A stretch of DNA of 32,819 nucleotides from Oscillibacter sp. (lineage in GTDB: Bacteria; Bacillota; Clostridia; Oscillospirales; Oscillospiraceae), in assembly GCA_022791135.1 (NCBI GenBank), contig JAAVYM010000096.1, forward strand, positions 1 through 32,819, written 5' to 3'. The position numbers were made by a program, and so were the translations under genes. Below, piece after piece: positions 1 to 6,900 of the stretch. Position 1 is the first letter of the stretch, and every line of letters begins with the position of its first letter. Under the pieces are notes generated by a model. It had not been told where the DNA came from. It saw only the letters and a program-made list of their open reading frames with translations, and searched no databases.

Positions 1-98
1 ATTAGGGTCGGTTTTTTCGACTTCTGGAAGTCGAGTTTTCCGACCTCTTGAAGTCGGAATTTCCGACTTCTGCAAGTCGGGAAAATCGACCTCTGAAA
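1..98. repeat. 23-bp iteron-like palindromic repeats inside repA
   Basis: Units start at 17, 40, 63 and 86, exactly 23 bp apart, and a partial unit lies at 1-16. Units 1-3 each contain a short palindrome: TCGACTT-CTGG-AAGTCGA at 17-34, CCGACCT-CTTG-AAGTCGG at 40-57 (one mismatch) and CCGACTT-CTGC-AAGTCGG at 63-80. Unit 4 keeps only the left half. Because 23 is not a multiple of 3, the encoded protein is not repetitive, so the repeat is constrained at the DNA level. RepA_N replicons are known to carry their origin iterons within the rep gene, so this is a candidate origin. Confidence 0.7.
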
Positions 99-516
99 TG
101 GGCGCAAAAGGCTCCGGCGGAGGCGGGGCCGGTTTTGGCGGTACGGTCCGGGTGGTAAACCGCTTGACGTAAATTTTCGTGGGCTTCCCCTGGCCCTGCT
201 TGATGCGCTCGATCAGGCCGATGCCCTTCTTTGTGTCAAGCTCCGCCAGCAGCTTCATGGCCTTGTCCCGCCCGCAGGTCATATCCCCGCATATCTCGTC
301 CACGGAATAGTAGATATAGACCCGCCCGGTGTCATCGTACCAGCTGTTCCGGGCGGACAGGCTCATGCGGTCCAGCAGCATCCCGTACAGCAGCTTGGCG
401 TCCGTGGAGACGTGCTTGAATTTGGGGTTCGTAATCAACTGGCGGGGAATTTTGAAAAAAACAAATTCCTCCGATTCATCGCCGTAGAAATAATCTGACA
501 AAACGATTTCCGGCAT
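1..516 (-). CDS. repA: Replication initiator protein A (RepA_N-type), partial
   Basis: The reading frame is open from an ATG at 516 to the window edge (172 codons), so the C-terminal part is missing. The N-terminus reads SDYFYGDESEEFVFFKIPRQ, followed by LITNPKFKHVSTDAKLLYGM, LDRMSLSARN and VYIYYSVDEICGDMTCGRDK. This is the pattern of the winged-helix N-terminal domain of replication initiators on Firmicutes plasmids and Tn1549-like conjugative elements. A strong ribosome site (AAAAGGAGG) precedes the ATG. After about residue 125 the protein turns Pro-rich and then polar, and there the DNA carries 23-bp repeats. In Tn1549-like elements this gene is usually the first one inside one end, which fits its place about 180 bp from the broken sleL-like gene. 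Family call is from motif recognition; the element type is inferred because the rest lies outside the window. Confidence 0.85.
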   Translation of the reverse strand, partial: MPEIVLSDYFYGDESEEFVFFKIPRQLITNPKFKHVSTDAKLLYGMLLDRMSLSARNSWYDDTGRVYIYYSVDEICGDMTCGRDKAMKLLAELDTKKGIGLIERIKQGQGKPTKIYVKRFTTRTVPPKPAPPPPEPFAPISEVDFPDLQKSEIPTSRGRKTRLPEVEKTDPN

Positions 517-700
517 GGTAAGGGCCTCCTTTTGGGCATAAGAAAAACGCACGGTCAAAATCGTGCGTTTTTCTAAATTCAGCTGCTTGTCCAATTTGTT
601 CAATGAACCAGTGAACAAAGCTGAGGTGCCGCATATGTAGATATTGTTTCAAAGACCTCTTGATTTTCAAAGGTTTCAGCCGGTGTACCAATGCACATCA
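517..700. other. Terminal region of the integrated element next to the sleL-like break
   Basis: No gene is supported here. It holds the repA ribosome site, the 541-574 hairpin, an inverted repeat TTGTTCA (596-602)/TGAACAA (612-618), and two direct copies of TTTCAAAG at 647-654 and 665-672. Such short repeats near an element end may be recombinase sites, but this is inference. The end of the element is placed at about 690-702, where similarity to the GH18 domain of the neighbouring gene stops. Confidence 0.45.
541..574 (-). terminator. Terminator-like hairpin in the repA leader
   Basis: A perfect 13-bp inverted repeat has arms AGAAAAACGCACG (541-553) and CGTGCGTTTTTCT (562-574) around an 8-nt loop. 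On the minus strand the stem ends in a T run about 25 nt before the repA start codon. It could be an attenuator for repA or simply an insulating terminator near the element end. Confidence 0.6.
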
Positions 701-1543
701 TCCATAGGTCATCAGCAGCACTCCATCTACGGCTGCGGACACAGCGGCGTAATCATGCCCCTCATACAGCAGCCCCCTCTGGCGGGTGGTGGTCTTCGGG
801 GCCAGAGCCGCCCAAAGAAACCGCCCTTGCGGCGCCAAAAGGCTCCGCATTCGGTTCAGGAACGCAGCATAGCCCTCCGCCAATTGCCCCGGCAGGTACT
901 CAAAGTCCACATCCAGCCCCGCGAAGTCCTTCCGCAGCACCGTCTGCAGCACCTCCGCCGCCAGGCGGCCCTGCGCCTCGTAATCCGTCAGAATAAACGC
1001 CGCCCGGCCAGTATCAAACTGTCCCGCTTCTGTCAGCGTAGAAAGATGCATCACCGGCTGGGTTCCCCGGACACGGGCCGCCTCCAGCAGCGATTCGTCG
1101 TCCAAGGGCAGCAGCCCGCCCTCTGCCGTGATGCCGTAAGTAAATGGCGCCATCGTGGACAGATACGGCAGCTGCTCCGCCAGCAGCTCCGGCTCAATGA
1201 ACGGATAGGCATAGCCATTGAAAACCCCATCCCCCAGCTTTTCCTCAAAATAGGAGACCACCAGCAGCTGTCCCTCCGTCAGCCGGTCCCCGCCGCCAAG
1301 CTCCCAGTTGTTCCGCCACAGCTGGCGGACCGTCGTCCCATAGTCCCTCGCGATGGAACTCAGCGTCTCCCCCGCTGTCACGGCGTGAACCGCCTGCGGA
1401 AAGCGCACCACCAGCGTCTGTCCTACCGCCAGCGCCAAGTCCTCGGGCAGGGCATTGTCCACCGCCAGGCGCCGGGGGGATACGCCGTAGCCCGCCGCAA
1501 TCGCGTCTACGGTTTCCCCTGGCTTCACCACATGAATGATCAT
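698..1543 (-). pseudogene. sleL: Spore-type LysM/GH18 hydrolase (SleL/YaaH-like), truncated
   Basis: From the preferred ATG at 1543 (ribosome site AGAGGTG; a GTG at 1552 and an ATG at 1549 are in frame but too close to it) the protein has about 281 residues. It begins MIIHVVKPGETVDAIAAGYG, a LysM repeat. A second LysM (VTAGETLSSIARDYGTTVRQ) follows, then a GH18 domain with GLDVDFEYLP, the catalytic DxxDxDxE-type motif. SleL-type N-acetylglucosaminidases, which cut spore cortex peptidoglycan during germination, have about 430 residues. Here the protein stops just after VLLMTY, where the family normally continues with E-W-G-Y. The missing 140 or so residues include part of the barrel, so the product is probably inactive. 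The adjacent RepA-bearing element is the likely cause of the break. Confidence 0.8.
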
Positions 1544-1563
1544 TTTCATCACCTCTTAAAAGC

Positions 1564-1593
1564 ACCCTATGCCTCGCCGATTGTCCCCTATGC
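1564..1593 (-). promoter_or_regulatory. Possible sporulation-sigma promoter of the sleL-like gene
   Basis: On the minus strand GCATA (plus 1589-1593) is followed after 17 nt by CATAGGGT (plus 1564-1571). It resembles sigma-E/G boxes only loosely. The sleL family is expressed in the mother cell in Bacillus, which makes such a promoter plausible, but the match is weak. Confidence 0.2.
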
Positions 1594-1647
1594 ATACCGG
1601 ACGGCTCTCCGTCATATGGTTGGACAAACAGACGGGAGGCTTTGCCG

Positions 1648-2727
1648 ATGAGAAAACCGCGAACTTGGACCCGCTGCCTGACCCCCGGCCTGGTATTTCA
1701 GTCCGTCCTGGTGGGCGGCGGATACGGCACCGGCGTGGAGATCGCCCAGTACTTCGGGCGCTTTGGGCTGCTGGGCGGGCTGCTGGCCTTGGGCGTGACA
1801 GCCGCAGCCTGGGCACTCCTTTGTGCCGTCACCTTCGATTTTGTCCGGGTCTTCCGGACCTATGATTACGGATCTATGATGCACCGCCTTCTGGGCCGGG
1901 CCGGCGTGCTCTACGACTTCTGCTTCTACGCCATGCTCCTCCTGGTGCTGGGGGTGGTCAACGCCACCGCTGCAGCCATGCTCCGCGCCCTCACCGGCGC
2001 GCCCTCCTGGGTGGGGGTGGCCCTCCTCTCCACAGGGGTGGTACTGCTGGTCCTGAAAGGAACCGAGGCCATGGAACGCGCCCTGTCCCTCTGGGCCTAC
2101 TTGCTCTACGCGGTCTACCTTCTCTTCCTCACCGCCGTCTTTCTACGCTTTGGGGACGCCGTCTCCGCCGAGCTGCAAAGGGCCGAGACCTCTCCCGGCT
2201 GGTTTTTCAGCGGGCTGCGGTACGCATCTTACAACCTGGTCTGCGTCTCTATGATTCTCTATACCCTGCGGGACCTGAAAACACGGCGGGAAGCCATAAC
2301 CTGCGGAATCCTGGCAGGACTGCTGGGAGCTGCCCCCGCCCTGCCGCTGCTGCTGGCCATGGGCTGCGGCCTCCCGGAGGCACTGAGGGCTGAAGCGCCT
2401 GTGACCGCCATCTTTCAACGCCTGGATATGCCCTGGCTGTACGTTCTCTTTGAAATCGTTCTCTTCGGCACTCTGGTCGAAACCGCCGCCGGGTTTATCA
2501 AGGCTCTGGAGGACCGTCTGGAACGGGCCTTTTTCCGGGGGCGCTCCTTCGGCCTGGCCCGTCCCCTGGTCACCGGCGCTGTGACTGCCTTGGGCATCTG
2601 TGTCTCCACCTTCGGCCTGACGGAACTGGTCGACCGGGGCTATGGAGCCATTTGCTACGCCGCGCTTGCGCTCTACGCCTTGCCCATGCTGACCATCGGC
2701 ATCCGCAAGCTCCGGCGAGCCGGCTAA
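1648..2727 (+). CDS. YkvI-like membrane protein
   Basis: The ATG at 1648 (GGGAGG eight bases upstream) gives 359 residues; an in-frame TTG two codons earlier is less well placed. The protein is very hydrophobic with about ten membrane segments. It opens with a Gly-rich first helix (SVLVGGGYGTGVEIAQYFGR) typical of the YkvI family, a branch related to APC-type transporters. Further segments include WALLCAVTFDFVRVF, FCFYAMLLLVLGVVNA and LYVLFEIVLFGTLVETAAGF. The substrate is unknown. It is divergent from the sleL fragment and ends about 160 bp before the bactofilin gene, which has its own promoter. No partner gene suggests a job. Confidence 0.75.
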   Translation: MRKPRTWTRCLTPGLVFQSVLVGGGYGTGVEIAQYFGRFGLLGGLLALGVTAAAWALLCAVTFDFVRVFRTYDYGSMMHRLLGRAGVLYDFCFYAMLLLVLGVVNATAAAMLRALTGAPSWVGVALLSTGVVLLVLKGTEAMERALSLWAYLLYAVYLLFLTAVFLRFGDAVSAELQRAETSPGWFFSGLRYASYNLVCVSMILYTLRDLKTRREAITCGILAGLLGAAPALPLLLAMGCGLPEALRAEAPVTAIFQRLDMPWLYVLFEIVLFGTLVETAAGFIKALEDRLERAFFRGRSFGLARPLVTGAVTALGICVSTFGLTELVDRGYGAICYAALALYALPMLTIGIRKLRRAG

Positions 2728-2830
2728 AGACCCTGCCGGAGACGAACTCTTCGACCGGGTTCCCTGCTATCCCTCCAAAATCCGGCGTCCTTTTTTGGCG
2801 GGCTTTTCAAGGATTTGCTCCTTCCTGCTC

Positions 2831-2859
2831 TTGTAATTCTTGGAGGATTATGGTATACT
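2831..2859 (+). promoter_or_regulatory. Sigma-A promoter of the bactofilin gene
   Basis: TTGTAA (2831-2836), a 17-nt spacer and TATACT (2854-2859) preceded by TGG, an extended -10. It lies 30 nt upstream of the bactofilin ATG. Confidence 0.75.
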
Positions 2860-2889
2860 AACTTTAATTTCGCAAACGAGGTGAATGCA

Positions 2890-3372
2890 ATGGCTTTTTT
2901 TGGAGGACAGGCAAAAATGCCTCCCGCACCAGAACCCCAAACGGAACAGCGGGAAGGAACCGACATCCCCGAGCTGCCCGAGCCTCGCAGCAACACGGTG
3001 ATTGCAAAGGACTTGGTGGTCACCGGTAAGCTCAGCGGCGAGGGCGTCGTCCAAATCGAGGGCGTCGTAGAGGGTGAGATCAATCTGAAGGGCTACGTAA
3101 TCGTGACGTCTACCGGCAGAGTCCAGGGTCCCGTGGAAGCGGACGTCATCCGCATCGCCGGGCAAGTGGAGGGCAACCTGGTCTCCCATGACCATGTCCA
3201 GCTGGAGCGGACCGGCACGGTCAACGGCGATGTCACCACCGTCTCCTTTGTCATTGAGAACGGCGGGCGGCTCAATGGACGGACCACCATGGTCCCGGAG
3301 CAGGCATCCGTTCCCCACGTAGAGAGCCTGGAACCCTCCGAGCCTGCGGAGGACCTGGAGGACGGCGTCTGA
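2890..3372 (+). CDS. Bactofilin family cytoskeletal protein
   Basis: The ATG at 2890, preceded by GAGGTG, gives 160 residues; the frame is open further upstream but that part overlaps the promoter. After a disordered Pro/Glu-rich N-terminus, the core (about residues 35-130) shows the short Gly-spaced beta-helix rungs of bactofilins: VVTGKLSGEGVVQIEGVVEG, EINLKGYVIVTSTGRVQGPV, EADVIRIAGQVEGNLVSHDH and VQLERTGTVNGDVTT. Bactofilins polymerise without nucleotide into membrane-associated filaments that scaffold wall enzymes. The C-terminus is acidic. The gene is monocistronic, with its own promoter and a strong terminator. Confidence 0.88.
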   Translation: MAFFGGQAKMPPAPEPQTEQREGTDIPELPEPRSNTVIAKDLVVTGKLSGEGVVQIEGVVEGEINLKGYVIVTSTGRVQGPVEADVIRIAGQVEGNLVSHDHVQLERTGTVNGDVTTVSFVIENGGRLNGRTTMVPEQASVPHVESLEPSEPAEDLEDGV

Positions 3373-3452
3373 GCGGTTGTACCGGCTATAGGCGAACGAA
3401 CAGCCGCTTGACCGGAGGCGGCTTTTGAAAGAATCCGTACAGCGAGAAGGCG

Positions 3453-3490
3453 CATGAGGCCGGGGAGAAATTCCCGGCCTCATGTTTTTC
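3453..3490 (+). terminator. Rho-independent terminator of the bactofilin gene
   Basis: Perfect 12-bp stem CATGAGGCCGGG (3453-3464)/CCCGGCCTCATG (3473-3484) with an 8-nt loop, followed by TTTTTC. Confidence 0.9.
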
Positions 3491-3515
3491 CCCTTTCGGG
3501 GCAAACTGAAGCTAC

Positions 3516-3544
3516 TTGATTTGTTCACACTTTCCTAGTAAAAT
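3516..3544 (+). promoter_or_regulatory. Putative sigma-A promoter of the 593-aa membrane protein gene
   Basis: TTGATT (3516-3521), 17-nt spacer, TAAAAT (3539-3544). An overlapping alternative is TTGTTC (3521) with TATGGT (3544), also 17 nt apart. The start codon is at 3580. Confidence 0.55.
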
Positions 3545-3579
3545 ATGGTGAAAAGAGAAAAAGAAAGGAGCGGTTTCCT

Positions 3580-5361
3580 ATGCCGTTTACATTCCAATTC
3601 GGCGGTCCCAACGCCTTCGGCGGCGGCTTCAACCCCGAGGGCTTTCAGGGCGCCGCCGGTCCCAACCCCCGGCCTCGAAAACCCCGGAAGGCCCGCCGCG
3701 CCGTGGGCAACGCCTTCACTCGGACGCTGATCAACCTGGCGGTGACGCTGGTCTTCGGCCTGGTTTATTTCTATTTGGAGCTTCCCGCCCTGAACCTCCA
3801 CGCCGAGGAGTTTTACGTCTTTGTCTTTCTCCTGTGCGCCGTGTACTGCGTCTGCGCCGTTTTCACCTCTGGCTTCCAGTCCGACGGCGGCGTCAAGGGG
3901 TATTTCCACTTCGTCCGAAAGCAGTGCACCATCCCCTTCCTGGCCCTGACGCTCCTCATCGCCGTCCTGGCCCTGGGCGCCCTGGCCAGCTGGGTGGTAC
4001 TCCGGGCCGGGAGCTATTCCAAGCTTCTCTCCATCCAGCCCGGGGACTTCACTGCCGAGGTGGAAGAGATCAACTATGAACAAATCCCTATGCTGGACGC
4101 GGACTCTGCCGCCCGCCTGGGCACCCGAAAGCTGGGCGAGCTGGCGGACATGGTGTCCCAGTTTGAGATTCTCCCCACTTACACCCAAATCAATTACCAG
4201 GGGCGTCCCGTTCGGGTAACCTCCCTGCGCTACGGGGATCTGATCAAATGGTTCACTAACCGCAGAAATGGTCTGCCCGCCTATATCATCATCGACATGG
4301 TCAGCCAGGAGGCAGAGGTGGTCCGCCTGCCGGAGGGCATGAAGTACACCGTGGCGGAGCACTTCGGCCGAAACCTCTACCGTCACCTCCGCTTCCACTA
4401 CCCCACCATGATGTTTGATGAGCCGTTCTTCGAAATCAACGAGGAAGGCGTCCCCTATTGGGTCTGCTCCCGCATTGTGCGGACCATCGGCCTGTTCGGC
4501 GGCACGGATATCAGGGGGGCTGTGCTGGTGAACGCCGTCACCGGCGAAAGCGAGTACTATGAACAGGTTCCCAACTGGGTGGACCGGGTTTACTCCTCCG
4601 ACATCATCATGCAGCAATATGATTTTTACGGCATGTACCACAACGGCTTTTTGAACTCTGTCTTCGGGCAGAAAGACGTGACGGTCACCACCGACGGCTG
4701 GAACTATATCGCCATTGACGACGATGTATATATGTACACCGGCGTCACCTCCGTCACCTCGGACCAGTCCAACATCGGCTTCATCCTCTCCAACCAGCGG
4801 ACGAAGGAGACGAAGTTTTACCCCTGCGCCGGCGCCACGGAGAACTCCGCCATGGAATCCGCCGAGAGTCAGGTTCAGCAGATGCGCTATGCCTCCACCT
4901 TCCCCCTGCTGCTGAACATCGCTGGCCAGCCCACCTATTTCATGGCCCTAAAGGGGGCGGACGGTCTGGTAAAAATGTTTGCCATGGTCAATGTCCAGCA
5001 GTATGACGTGGTCTCCACCGGCGCTACGGTGGCGGAGTGTGAAAACAGCTACCGCCAAACCCTGTCCCACCGGGGTCTCATCGCCGCCGGGGAGCAGAAG
5101 CCCGCCGCCGGAGACGCCCAGGAGCAGGACGGCGTCGTGGCTGAAATCCGCACCGCCGTTATCGACGGCAATACCCACTACTACGTCCGCATGGAGGACA
5201 CCCTGGGTTATCTGGACTTCAACTCTGCAGAGGTGCCCCTGGCGGTGCTGCTGAACATCCGGGACCACATCCGCTACACCTTCGTGCTGGAGGGGGCGGA
5301 ATTCCCGGCCCACGGCATCGTCCCCGCCACAGGCTTTGAGTATATCGACTGGGACAACTGA
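3580..5361 (+). CDS. Large membrane protein of unknown function
   Basis: 593 residues from an ATG with AAAGGAG upstream. I do not recognise a named family. The N-terminus is Gly/Pro/Phe-rich (residues 1-35) and then strongly basic (RPRKPRKARR). Three membrane helices follow at about 50-68, 78-97 and 117-141. The remaining 450 residues appear to form a mixed alpha/beta domain, probably extracytoplasmic, with many Tyr, Val and Asp residues and repeated strand patterns (for example VTVTTDGWNYIAIDDDVYMY). This C-terminal part recalls secreted sensory or anchoring domains, but no catalytic motif stands out. The gene stands alone between two terminators with its own promoter, so neighbours give no hint. 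Confidence 0.75.
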   Translation: MPFTFQFGGPNAFGGGFNPEGFQGAAGPNPRPRKPRKARRAVGNAFTRTLINLAVTLVFGLVYFYLELPALNLHAEEFYVFVFLLCAVYCVCAVFTSGFQSDGGVKGYFHFVRKQCTIPFLALTLLIAVLALGALASWVVLRAGSYSKLLSIQPGDFTAEVEEINYEQIPMLDADSAARLGTRKLGELADMVSQFEILPTYTQINYQGRPVRVTSLRYGDLIKWFTNRRNGLPAYIIIDMVSQEAEVVRLPEGMKYTVAEHFGRNLYRHLRFHYPTMMFDEPFFEINEEGVPYWVCSRIVRTIGLFGGTDIRGAVLVNAVTGESEYYEQVPNWVDRVYSSDIIMQQYDFYGMYHNGFLNSVFGQKDVTVTTDGWNYIAIDDDVYMYTGVTSVTSDQSNIGFILSNQRTKETKFYPCAGATENSAMESAESQVQQMRYASTFPLLLNIAGQPTYFMALKGADGLVKMFAMVNVQQYDVVSTGATVAECENSYRQTLSHRGLIAAGEQKPAAGDAQEQDGVVAEIRTAVIDGNTHYYVRMEDTLGYLDFNSAEVPLAVLLNIRDHIRYTFVLEGAEFPAHGIVPATGFEYIDWDN

Positions 5362-5376
5362 CAGCCGCCGGCCACA

Positions 5377-5424
5377 GCGGCGGGAACCGCTTCTTTTGGA
5401 AGCGATTCCCGCCGCTTTTCTCTT
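5377..5424 (+). terminator. Rho-independent terminator after the 593-aa gene
   Basis: 17-bp stem with one mismatch: GCGGCGGGAACCGCTTC (5377-5393) pairs with GAAGCGATTCCCGCCGC (5399-5415), followed by TTTTCTCTT. Confidence 0.88.
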
Positions 5425-5453
5425 CAGTCCCGCTGATACTGCGCCCAGGCAAA

Positions 5454-5479
5454 CGGGAGGGGCCTTCCGGCCCCTCCCG
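5454..5479 (-). terminator. Terminator of hpf (convergent)
   Basis: Perfect stem CGGGAGGGGCC (5454-5464)/GGCCCCTCCCG (5469-5479) with a TTCC loop, just past the hpf stop. The T tail on the minus strand is short (GTTTG). Confidence 0.6.
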
Positions 5480-5488
5480 CGGTTTCGC

Positions 5489-6034
5489 TCACTCCTCCTC
5501 GTCGGTGACGATGAGGCCATAGCCGCCGCTCTTGCGGCGGTAAACGATGCACAGGCTGTCGTCCTCGCTGCTGCGGAAGACGAAAAAGCTGTGATCCAGC
5601 AGGTTCATCTGCAAAATGGCCTCCTCCGTGCTCATCGGCTTCACGGAGAAGCGCTTCGTGCGGATCACACTGAACTCCTTCTCCTCCGCCACGTCGAAAT
5701 CGCCGGCGGGTGCAGGAGGCGGGAAGCCCTCGCTCCGTAACCGCTTGGACAGCCGGGTCTTATTTTTCAAAATCTGACGCTCGATATAGCCCACAGCGGC
5801 GTCTACGGCGCCGCGCATATCGCCATCCGGCGCTTCCGTCTGCGCGCGAAGCAGGGCGGAGCCGCTCCGGACAGTGATCTCCACCGTGCAGCGGTGGTCC
5901 TTTTCCACCGAGAATGTCACAAACGCGGTGGTGTCCTCCCGGAAATACTTCTCCAGCTTGGAAATCTTCTTTTCCGTGTAAGCCTTAATGGAGTCGTTGA
6001 GGGAGACCTTCTTGCAAGCGTAGGTGTACTTCAT
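5489..6034 (-). CDS. hpf: Ribosome hibernation promoting factor, long form
   Basis: The ATG at 6034 (AAAGGAGCG upstream) gives 181 residues starting MKYTYACKKVSLNDSIKAYT; the upstream in-frame extension lacks a ribosome site. The N-terminal S30AE/YfiA domain (about 1-100) binds the small subunit. A linker follows, then the C-terminal dimerisation domain with RTKRFSVKPMSTEEAILQMN and LLDHSFFVFR, the signature of long HPF. Long HPF joins two 70S ribosomes into inactive 100S dimers in stationary phase. It is a single gene with its own promoter and terminator. Confidence 0.95.
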   Translation of the reverse strand: MKYTYACKKVSLNDSIKAYTEKKISKLEKYFREDTTAFVTFSVEKDHRCTVEITVRSGSALLRAQTEAPDGDMRGAVDAAVGYIERQILKNKTRLSKRLRSEGFPPPAPAGDFDVAEEKEFSVIRTKRFSVKPMSTEEAILQMNLLDHSFFVFRSSEDDSLCIVYRRKSGGYGLIVTDEEE

Positions 6035-6111
6035 CGAGATCGCTCCTTTCGTGTGAAAAAGGGACCCACTGGGCATCCCGCCGTTCTCTCTGCCAGACGC
6101 AAGGACCCTTT

Positions 6112-6139
6112 TGTATAATATAACATATTTGTATTGTAA
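6112..6139 (-). promoter_or_regulatory. Putative promoter of hpf
   Basis: On the minus strand TTACAA (plus 6134-6139), 16-nt spacer, TATACA (plus 6112-6117), in a locally AT-rich stretch about 80 nt before the hpf start. Confidence 0.5.
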
Positions 6140-6246
6140 TTGGAAGAGGAAAGCGGCTCTTTTTCCAAAAGATTCACAAAAAATTTCCGTTCCGGAGCAC
6201 CCGGCGTTTTTCTACAAAAGAAAACTAAATCCGACAAAACTTCCTA

Positions 6247-6275
6247 TTTACAAAATTCGGAAATTATGGTACTTT
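6247..6275 (+). promoter_or_regulatory. Putative promoter of a candidate small RNA
   Basis: TTTACA (6247-6252), 17-nt spacer, TACTTT (6270-6275) preceded by TGG (extended -10). No open reading frame with a ribosome site follows before the terminator at 6311-6345. Confidence 0.5.
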
Positions 6276-6281
6276 GATATA

Positions 6282-6345
6282 GGAAGCTTTCCAATATCCC
6301 ACCCGCTTGGGCCGCACGCGCTTTTGCCGTGCGGCTCCTTTTTAT
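6282..6345 (+). ncRNA. Candidate small non-coding RNA (about 64 nt)
   Basis: Between the predicted promoter and the tail there are three possible hairpins: GGAAGC/GCTTTCC around 6282-6292, CCCA...TGGG around 6298-6311, and a perfect stem GCCGCACG (6311-6318)/CGTGCGGC (6328-6335) followed by TCCTTTTTAT. The last is an ordinary Rho-independent terminator. The stretch is divergent from hpf and convergent with the S1-domain gene. I do not recognise the RNA; existence is inferred from the promoter-terminator pairing alone. Confidence 0.4.
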
Positions 6346-6360
6346 ACTGCGCCGGAAAAG

Positions 6361-6387
6361 AAGGGACCGCCTGCCCGGCGGTCCCTT
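6361..6387 (-). terminator. Terminator of the yab/divIC operon
   Basis: Perfect stem AAGGGACCGCC (6361-6371)/GGCGGTCCCTT (6377-6387). On the minus strand it is followed by CTTTTCC. It lies directly after the S1-domain gene. Confidence 0.75.
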
Positions 6388-6391
6388 GCTG

Positions 6392-6844
6392 CTATCTTCT
6401 TCTCCTGCCACCCCGCTTGCCGTCCATGCTGCGGTTCAGGTCCGCCATCTTCCCCTCGGAAGAGGAGAGGAACTGCTTCAGCTTGTCCTCGAAAGCCTGG
6501 TCCCCTGAGGGGGGCAGGGGCGCAGGCTTTCCCCGGTTTGCCGGGGGGTGCTGCGCCGGCCTAGACGCCGGACGGGCGGCGGGCATAGGCCGGGCCGGAC
6601 GCCGCTCCTCCCGGGGCAGGGCCTTTTTTATAGAGAGGTTCACCCTCCCGTTCTCCGCCGACAAGACCAGGACCTTCACAGTCTGCCCTGTCTGGAGAAA
6701 ATCGTGCACATCCTCCACAAAGGTATTGGCGATCTCCGAGATATGTACCAGCCCGGATCCGCCCCCCTCCAGCGCCACAAACGCGCCGAATTTCATAATG
6801 CTGGTGACCTTGCCTTCCAAAATGCTCCCAACCTGAGGCTCCAT
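6392..6844 (-). CDS. yabR: S1-domain RNA-binding protein (YabR/GSP13-like)
   Basis: From ATG 6844 the protein has 150 residues. Residues 1-75 form a single S1 domain: VGSILEGKVTSIMKFGAFVA, GLVHISEIA and GRVNLSIKKAL. The rest is Pro/Arg/Ala-rich and ends in KRGGRRRR, a basic tail likely to bind RNA. The nearest ribosome site (AAGGAG) is about 14 nt from the ATG, rather far; an ATG at 6880 adds 12 residues but has no ribosome site. In Bacillus, yabR follows divIC, as here, and related proteins associate with the ribosome and affect translation or stress responses. It is the last gene of the block, followed by a terminator. Confidence 0.85.
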   Translation of the reverse strand: MEPQVGSILEGKVTSIMKFGAFVALEGGGSGLVHISEIANTFVEDVHDFLQTGQTVKVLVLSAENGRVNLSIKKALPREERRPARPMPAARPASRPAQHPPANRGKPAPLPPSGDQAFEDKLKQFLSSSEGKMADLNRSMDGKRGGRRRR

Positions 6845-6900
6845 ACGGTTTTTTGTTTCTCCTTCCCTTGATTCATGCATGGGTCCATGGGGTCCGGCAT

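Noticed and set aside
1-98. CRISPR array at the left edge
   Set aside because: Units are contiguous with a 23-bp period and no spacers, and they lie inside repA; iterons explain them better.
476-691. 71-residue minus-strand frame across the element end
   Set aside because: It overlaps the repA start out of frame, contains the 541-574 hairpin, lacks a ribosome site and resembles no family. It is most likely non-coding.
644-1651. 335-residue plus-strand frame
   Set aside because: It is a shadow of the sleL-like gene on the opposite strand, with Arg/Gln/His-rich composition and no motif.
3373-3452. Small gene between bactofilin and its terminator
   Set aside because: No start with a ribosome site and only a weak hairpin; treated as untranslated sequence.
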